From: an uncultured Bacillaceae bacterium
GTDB lineage: Bacteria; Bacillota; Bacilli; Bacillales; Caldibacillaceae
DNA: 37,825 nt
Direction: 5' to 3'
Assembly (NCBI GenBank): GCA_937951955.1
Contig: CALGAD010000098.1
Location: forward strand, 1-37,825
Positions 33,075 through 37,825 of the stretch are shown here, piece after piece. A program made the position numbers and the translations under genes. Under the pieces are notes generated by a model. The model was not told the DNA's origin. It made no database searches and worked only from the letters and a program-made list of their open reading frames with translations. Position 1 is the stretch's first letter. Every line of letters begins with the position of its first letter.

Positions 33075-33112
33075 AATAAAGAAAGGCTGTAGAAAACAAA
33101 ATTCCTACAGCC
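33075..33112 (-). terminator. Terminator of the GNAT gene
   Basis: GGCTGTAG (33085-33092) and CTACAGCC (33105-33112), 12-nt loop, followed on the minus strand by TTTCTTTATT. Confidence 0.8.
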
Positions 33113-33160
33113 CATTTATCTCTGCCAAATTCTTACGTTCGAATTTCCAACAACCAGGAT

Positions 33161-33697
33161 CTAGAACTTATATTCCTCCCGCAAAATTCCATATACATCA
33201 AAATCTTCATATACATTATGTAAAAGTCGATCCTGTTTTAAAGTCCCTTCTTTTTGTAATCCGGCTTTTTCTAACACTCTTTTCGATGCTAAATTTCTCG
33301 TAAGTGCGGACGCCCAAATTTTGTTTAAATTCAATTCGTGAAAGCCAAAATCGATCATTTTGTTTACAGCTTCTGTTGCATAGCCATTCCCCCAATAGTC
33401 TCTGCCAATCCAGTAACCAAGTTCACCTTTACGATTATTTTTGTCAATTCGCAAGGTTATCGTACCGATGATTTCGTTTATTTCTTTCAAAACTATTTTT
33501 AGGGGATATTTAACACCCGTTTTGAGTAGTTCCGGATGAAGGGCAATCCATTCTTCGGCATGTTTTAATTCATAAGGATGGGGCAGTCCGAGAATACTCG
33601 CTAGATCTTTATTATTGGCTAAATCTCTTACTCTTTTGGCATCCTCTTTTTGAAAAGGTTGTAAAATTAAACGTTCTGTTTTTAAAATTAAGTCCAT
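33161..33697 (-). CDS. GNAT-family N-acetyltransferase (RimJ/RimL type)
   Basis: 178 residues starting MDLILKTERLILQPF, the usual opening of RimJ/RimL-like enzymes. Acetyl-CoA pyrophosphate-binding loop RDYWGNGYATEA at 99-110, then the NLASKRVLEKAGLQKEG motif. The substrate may be a protein N-terminus, an amino group of a small molecule or an antibiotic; sequence alone does not decide. ATG at 33697 is 6 nt from AGGTG; ATG 33700 and GTG 33706 are too close to it. Single gene with its own terminator. Confidence 0.88.
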   Translation of the reverse strand: MDLILKTERLILQPFQKEDAKRVRDLANNKDLASILGLPHPYELKHAEEWIALHPELLKTGVKYPLKIVLKEINEIIGTITLRIDKNNRKGELGYWIGRDYWGNGYATEAVNKMIDFGFHELNLNKIWASALTRNLASKRVLEKAGLQKEGTLKQDRLLHNVYEDFDVYGILREEYKF

Positions 33698-33770
33698 CAT
33701 GCTCACCTGATCTTCATCTAAATTTATTTCTAAAAATTAAACCCATTCTTTTAAAGCACAGACAACTTTT

Positions 33771-33807
33771 ATCTAAAAAGGAATGACAACGAGAAACTGC
33801 CATTCCT
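33771..33807 (-). terminator. Terminator of minJ
   Basis: AGGAATG (33779-33785) pairs with CATTCCT (33801-33807) around 15 nt, then TTTTTAGAT on the minus strand; about 60 nt after the minJ stop. Confidence 0.6.
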
Positions 33808-33868
33808 CAAAAAGAAAATTTATAAGATTTGTCTAACTTCCCATTCAGGAAAATTATGAAATTTACTT

Positions 33869-35059
33869 TTAACTCACATCCGACTGCCATTGCTTGTCAT
33901 GATCCACGAGGATGACCCCGAGTTCATGGTGTTCCCCTTCATACAGTGCTTGCTGGACATACCGCTTTTCACCTTTCAGGTCAATGACTTCCAGCTTACA
34001 AAAAGCCCGGTTAACCTGTAACGCCTCGTAAAATTCCTTATCATTATTGACCGAAACACCATTGACCTTCACGATAATTTCACCGACCTGGATCCCCATT
34101 TTATCTGCCGGGGAATGAGGGATGACATCGAGCACGACAATACCGGATTCATTCCGCAAGAAAAATAAGGGATGCTTTTTATTTTGTACTCGACCACGCC
34201 AGGCGATAACAAGACGACCAATAATGGCAAGCAAGGCACTGGCAATCGAGAGAATCGGATACCAAAAACCGGCAATGGCGAGGCCAAAGAGAACAACTCC
34301 CAGACCGATAACCTGTTTTCCGGTGTTCTGAATCGCATCCTTCGGTAACGTATAATAAACGTCCTGTCCGAAACCGATTAAATACGGAAAGATAATCAAT
34401 GAAAAAGTTTGTTCCCCGATGGGAACAACCGGCCAGTAAGGAATATTGAGTGAAAATACGCCTTCGGGAATGAGAAAAATCAACGGGACGAGCCATAACC
34501 GTTTTGACTCATGAACTCCTACTTGCAATCCCCGCTTGCTCCGGATAATTTTCGGTGAGGTATTAGCTGAAGCATTGCGCACAATTAATATTCCCTCAAT
34601 AACGATAAGTAAGGCCATCACAACAACAGCCTCTGGAGCAATCATTCCAGACAGGGATTCAAAATGTTCCGCAAAAAAGGGCACGTCCATTTGATAGGCA
34701 ACAATCGCCATTAATAAGAAGAATGATAGACTTCCCGTATAAGCGGGAGATAGGACACTTGGCTTTCCGAAAATCGATAAAAAGAGTGTTATAGCCGTTG
34801 CGGTAATCAAGAAGGCTACGGGTACCATCACCCCAAGCAAAACTAAAATAATGGAAGAGATTAATCCGCTAATCAGGCCTTTCGTCCAGTAAGTCCGGAA
34901 TTCAAACCAGCCGTCCTGCACCCGGATATGGAAGTTTTTCCGCTCCCGTTTTACCCGAGTATAGCCAAGATATATCGCATAAAAAAAGCCAACATATAGT
35001 AAAGGGTTTACAAACAATTTTCCGATTGCTCCCAAAATCTCGTTCAACCAAAACACCAT
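33869..35059 (-). CDS. minJ: MinJ, polar division topology protein
   Basis: 396 residues, the length of B. subtilis MinJ (397). About six to eight membrane helices in the first 285 residues, with the conserved SKRGL..G.H.SKRLWLVPL stretch, followed by a cytoplasmic PDZ domain (about 295-370; GIVVLDVIPHSPADKMGIQVGEIIVKVNG) and the C-terminal ALYEGEHHELG. MinJ links DivIVA at poles and septa to MinCD and prevents division near poles. The second ATG (35059) fits AGGGGTG better than the first at 35062. It stands beside ctpB as in B. subtilis. Confidence 0.93.
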   Translation of the reverse strand: MVFWLNEILGAIGKLFVNPLLYVGFFYAIYLGYTRVKRERKNFHIRVQDGWFEFRTYWTKGLISGLISSIILVLLGVMVPVAFLITATAITLFLSIFGKPSVLSPAYTGSLSFFLLMAIVAYQMDVPFFAEHFESLSGMIAPEAVVVMALLIVIEGILIVRNASANTSPKIIRSKRGLQVGVHESKRLWLVPLIFLIPEGVFSLNIPYWPVVPIGEQTFSLIIFPYLIGFGQDVYYTLPKDAIQNTGKQVIGLGVVLFGLAIAGFWYPILSIASALLAIIGRLVIAWRGRVQNKKHPLFFLRNESGIVVLDVIPHSPADKMGIQVGEIIVKVNGVSVNNDKEFYEALQVNRAFCKLEVIDLKGEKRYVQQALYEGEHHELGVILVDHDKQWQSDVS

Positions 35060-35321
35060 CATGTCACCCCTGTGTAACCTTTATATCAATCAAATGATTT
35101 TTTCGTAAATGGATACTTCTATTATACCGTTATTTTCAAGTAGAAAGATAGACAGTCGGGAAAACTATTTTTCTTATTTTAACAAATTTTCGTATAAATG
35201 GATACTTAAAATTCAATCGTTATCGGTTCGCCTTACATGTTGTCAGGTAGTAAATTCAATTTAATTCGCGAGTTTGTATTGATAATCATAAAAGTAAGAA
35301 ATAATCCTTGATCTATTCGAG
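35060..35321. other. minJ upstream region with a 12-bp direct repeat
   Basis: AAATGGATACTT occurs at 35107-35118 and 35196-35207, each preceded by TTTTCGTA. A minus-strand TATAAT at 35121-35126 is a likely minJ -10, but its -35 is poor (ATCTTT). The direct repeats flank that -10 and might bind a regulator. No gene seen. Confidence 0.4.
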
Positions 35322-35361
35322 AAAAAAACAGGTACCGCAAATGTTGAAATGATGGTATCCT
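35322..35361 (-). terminator. Terminator of ctpB
   Basis: On the minus strand AGGATACC pairs with GGTACCT, with one bulged A, and is followed by GTTTTTTTC. About 20 nt after the ctpB stop. Confidence 0.7.
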
Positions 35362-35381
35362 ACTCCTTCCCCTCATATTTG

Positions 35382-36812
35382 TTAATTATCTTTGCCGTAT
35401 TCAAAATACATTAAAGCCATCATTAACTGTTTATCATTTTCTAGTTTCTGTTTTTCCTGACGGACTACCGTGGCCATTGTTTGCGCCGTTTTACTATCTA
35501 AAACGCCAGTTGCGGGCAAATCATGGTCTTTCTGGAATCGTTTGAGCGCTGCTTCGGTTGAATCATCAAAATAGCCATCGGTACGTGCCGTTTGATAGCC
35601 GAGACTTCGTAATGTATGCTGTGCATGTTCAATCTGTTCATTGTTCATATTACGGTGTAACGGTTCCCCCACTAGCAGCGGATGGAGGTTAAATAATTCC
35701 GATTGGGTAACTGGAATATCCGGTTCCAGTCCCTTTTTATGAAGCCAATTTCCATCGGGGGTCAACCATTTATATGTCGTTAATTTCACTTGACTGCGAT
35801 CCGGTAACTCGATTTGTTGCTGAACGGTACCTTTGCCAAAAGTTTTTTCACCAATCGTTGTGTATCCTTCCCCTTCATGGAGAGCCGCAGCAAGAATCTC
35901 TGAAGCCGATGCGCTTCCCCGATCGATTAACACGACAATCGGATAAGGCTTTTTCTCTTTTGCCTTTGATAAAATTTGCTCTTTCTTACCATTGCGATAT
36001 TCGATTTGTACGATCGGCTTTTTATCCGTAACGAAATGTCCCGCCACTTCATGAACACTGGATAACAAACCACCGGGATTTCCGCGCACATCAATAATGA
36101 GCCCGGAGATTCCTTCCTGTTCTAAAGCACGTAAATGTTTTGCAAAGTCTTTGCCAGTTTCGCGGGAAAAAGAAGTGATTTCGATATAACCAACTTGTTT
36201 CTCACCATTTTCAAGAACGGCTGAAAACACCGTTTCGATGGGAATCTCCTCCCGCGTAATTTCCAGCTGTAACGGTTTAGAAAGGCCTTCCCGCTGAATT
36301 TCTAGCGTGACAGTCGTTCCTTTTTTACCGCGGATTTTCTCAGTCACTTCATAAATATTCAATCCCGTCACATCTTCCCCATCAACCTTTAAAATCTGGT
36401 CAAAGGGTTGGATGCCCGCCTTTTCCGCCGGTGAGTTTTTAAAAGGGGCGACTATGATAATCTTACCGTTTTCCTCACTGATTTCGGCACCTATTCCCTG
36501 AAAAGAAGAATCGAGGGACTGTTGAAAATGTCGGGACTGCTTCGCATTCAAGTAAACGGAATACGGATCCTCCAATTTTTCCAGCATCCCTTCAATGGCC
36601 CCTTCAATCAACATCTCTTCATCGACCTTTTCCACATATTCATTTAAAATGATATGGAAAATTTGATTCACCTTTTCCAGGTGCTCCTTATGCCGGGATG
36701 ATTCTTTGATAACGAGTCCCCGCTCCTCGATATAGTTCATTCCGAAATACGTTCCGATTGCTGTAATGATCATCGTACAAATCATATACAAGACAACTGT
36801 CGTTCTTCGCAA
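35382..36812 (-). CDS. ctpB: CtpB, carboxyl-terminal processing protease
   Basis: 476 residues. N-terminal signal/anchor helix (6-27), PDZ domain (about 105-190), S41 protease core with catalytic Ser302, Lys327 and Gln331 (DRGSASASEI, GEKTFGKGTVQ), and a C-terminal peptidoglycan-binding domain (LRSLGYQTARTDGYFDDSTEAALKRFQ). In B. subtilis CtpB cleaves SpoIVFA to help activate pro-sigma-K processing during sporulation. The start is TTG at 36812 with GGGGG 7 nt upstream. Upstream ftsEX, the B. subtilis neighbours, are absent here; yebC takes their place on the other strand. Confidence 0.94.
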   Translation of the reverse strand: MRRTTVVLYMICTMIITAIGTYFGMNYIEERGLVIKESSRHKEHLEKVNQIFHIILNEYVEKVDEEMLIEGAIEGMLEKLEDPYSVYLNAKQSRHFQQSLDSSFQGIGAEISEENGKIIIVAPFKNSPAEKAGIQPFDQILKVDGEDVTGLNIYEVTEKIRGKKGTTVTLEIQREGLSKPLQLEITREEIPIETVFSAVLENGEKQVGYIEITSFSRETGKDFAKHLRALEQEGISGLIIDVRGNPGGLLSSVHEVAGHFVTDKKPIVQIEYRNGKKEQILSKAKEKKPYPIVVLIDRGSASASEILAAALHEGEGYTTIGEKTFGKGTVQQQIELPDRSQVKLTTYKWLTPDGNWLHKKGLEPDIPVTQSELFNLHPLLVGEPLHRNMNNEQIEHAQHTLRSLGYQTARTDGYFDDSTEAALKRFQKDHDLPATGVLDSKTAQTMATVVRQEKQKLENDKQLMMALMYFEYGKDN

Positions 36813-36846
36813 ATTTCGTCCCCCACTTTCCGCGAACTTCGGAATC

Positions 36847-36874
36847 TATTTAACTATATGAGGGAATTGGACAA
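36847..36874 (-). promoter_or_regulatory. Candidate ctpB promoter
   Basis: Minus strand TTGTCC (36869-36874), 16 bp, TAAATA (36847-36852); leader about 28 nt before the TTG start. Moderate match. Confidence 0.4.
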
Positions 36875-36891
36875 GGTATGCTTGCAAGAAA

Positions 36892-36910
36892 ACGAGTGAT
36901 TTCCACCCGT
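36892..36910. other. Short hairpin between the ctpB and yebC promoters
   Basis: ACGAGTG (36892-36898) and CACCCGT (36904-36910), paired with one G-U on the minus strand; both directions continue into a T-run (TTTTTT on plus, TTTTCTT on minus). It may be a terminator left from a lost gene, since no gene now reads into it. Confidence 0.35.
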
Positions 36911-36965
36911 TTTTTGGGAAAAAATAAACTGTAACAAGAAAATGTATTATATAATAACAAGTGGA

Positions 36966-36994
36966 TTTACGATTAAACTCGATAGCCTTATAAT
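36966..36994 (+). promoter_or_regulatory. yebC promoter
   Basis: TTTACG (36966-36971), 17 bp, TATAAT (36989-36994); leader about 65 nt to the ATG at 37066. Confidence 0.6.
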
Positions 36995-37065
36995 AAAATT
37001 AGCTTTTTGACCATGCATAAATTTATCTGGACTTTTCAATTTTTATAGAAGGTGAGTGTTTTACT

Positions 37066-37785
37066 ATGGGTCGTAAATGGCAAAACATTAAATACAAAAA
37101 GGCACAAAAAGACCAAAGTACGAGCCGAATTTATGCGAAATTCGGAAGAGAAATATATGTTGCTGCTAAAAAAGGTGTTCCCGATCCAGAAGCCAACCAA
37201 AATTTGAAAATGGTGATTGAACGGGCGAAAACGTATGATGTACCGAAACATATTATTGACCGGGCTATCGAAAAAGCAAAAGGCGGAGCCGATGAAAACT
37301 TTGACGAGCTTCGCTACGAAGGATTCGGTCCGAGCGGATCGATGATTATCGTTGATGCATTAACGAATAATGTAAACCGGACAGCTTCAGAAGTCCGCGC
37401 CGCCTTTGGTAAAAATGGCGGAAGCATGGGTGTTAGCGGTTCTGTCTCTTACATGTTCGACCATACGGCTGTCTTTGTCTTTTCTGGAAAAACAGCCGAT
37501 GAAGCTTTAGAGATTTTACTCGAAGCGGATGTCGACGTGCGTGATATTATGGAAGAAGATGACCATTTGGTGATTTATGCAGAACCGGATCAATTCCATG
37601 CGGTACAGGAAGCATTGAAGGCAGGGGGCGTAGAAGAGTTCACCGTTGCCGAACTTTCCATGATTCCGAAGTCAGAGGTTAAACTCTCAGGAGAGGATTT
37701 GGAACAATTTGAACGTCTCATTGATGTCCTGGAAGATTTAGAAGACGTGCAGCAAGTTTATCATAATGTCGATTTAGATGATTAA
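37066..37785 (+). CDS. yeeI: YebC/YeeI-family protein (TACO1-like)
   Basis: 239 residues beginning MGRKWQNIKYKKAQKD, the variant found in B. subtilis YeeI, followed by TSRIYAKFGREI, RYEGFGPSG and NNVNRTASEVR. The YebC/TACO1 family was first seen as DNA-binding regulators, and recent work ties it to relief of ribosome stalling at proline stretches; which applies to the YeeI branch is uncertain. AAGGTGA lies 11-12 nt before the ATG. Single gene with its own promoter and terminator. Confidence 0.93.
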   Translation: MGRKWQNIKYKKAQKDQSTSRIYAKFGREIYVAAKKGVPDPEANQNLKMVIERAKTYDVPKHIIDRAIEKAKGGADENFDELRYEGFGPSGSMIIVDALTNNVNRTASEVRAAFGKNGGSMGVSGSVSYMFDHTAVFVFSGKTADEALEILLEADVDVRDIMEEDDHLVIYAEPDQFHAVQEALKAGGVEEFTVAELSMIPKSEVKLSGEDLEQFERLIDVLEDLEDVQQVYHNVDLDD

Positions 37786-37795
37786 TTTATACGGG

Positions 37796-37824
37796 CGTGT
37801 ACAATTAAGTACACGTCTTTTTTA
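37796..37824 (+). terminator. Terminator of yebC
   Basis: CGTGTAC/GTACACG (37796-37802, 37809-37815), 6-nt loop, then TCTTTTTT. It is 10 nt after the stop codon. Confidence 0.9.
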
Positions 37825-37825
37825 T

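Larger units (their letters stand above)
32450..33084. other. Gene-poor stretch between lipoprotein and acetyltransferase genes
   Basis: Apart from the two doubtful tiny frames listed separately, no gene, repeat or structured RNA was recognised. The stretch is AT-rich and together with the pseudogene to its left looks like eroded accessory DNA. Confidence 0.5.

Overview
The window is a piece of a Bacillaceae chromosome (low-to-mid GC Firmicute). The evidence is gene content and order: crh-whiA-yvcK-rapZ-yvcI, trxB-yvcD, hprK-lgt-yvoD-ppaX-yvoF, nagAB, yvlB, csbA and uvrBA, minJ-ctpB and a YeeI-type YebC all have close counterparts in Bacillus subtilis, mostly in the same local order. Sigma-A promoters, strong GGAGG ribosome sites and U-tailed intrinsic terminators fit. 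The species cannot be fixed from the sequence; a thermotolerant Bacillus/Caldibacillus-like organism is a guess.

Layout. 1-4300: minus-strand operon yvcI-rapZ-yvcK-whiA-crh (nucleotide sensing, envelope precursor control, cell division, carbon control). 4300-6860: trxB and the TPR gene yvcD. 6860-11035: operon hprK-lgt-yvoD-ppaX-yvoF, divergent from the nagA-nagB operon (11124-13087). 13200-19770: yvlB, uvrA/uvrB behind a LexA-like box, csbA. 19900-21660: mhqO-mhqD, a quinone/electrophile-response pair behind a consensus promoter with operator-like sites. 22200-24730: an accessory block with an overlapping glycosyltransferase/acyltransferase pair, a YqkB-like Fe-S protein and a degenerate RIC-type hemerythrin protein. 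25450-30940: a mannitol operon mtlA-mtlR-mtlD with a fused EIICBA permease, a MtlR-like operator and a cre site. 30980-33160: a gene-poor, decayed region with a long 21-22 bp degenerate repeat, a dead flavoprotein gene, a lipoprotein and tiny ORFs. 33160-37825: GNAT acetyltransferase, minJ, ctpB, yebC.

How it fits together. Much of the window concerns PTS-linked carbon control: HprK makes HPr/Crh serine-phosphorylated, PpaX removes the pyrophosphate formed on dephosphorylation, Crh and HPr-Ser-P assist CcpA, and the mtlA promoter carries a CcpA (cre) site and a MtlR-like operator. NagA/NagB return amino sugars to glycolysis, while YvcK and RapZ link metabolism to wall synthesis.

The least ordinary signals are the phased repeat upstream of mtlA (about 23 units at 20-23 bp steps, 30982-31474), the RIC-like protein that has lost four of seven diiron ligands and has a 14-bp palindrome inside its promoter, a MtlR that lacks both PRD1 histidines, an acyltransferase without the usual HX4D aspartate, and long hairpins without U-tracts in front of crh, rapZ and lgt.
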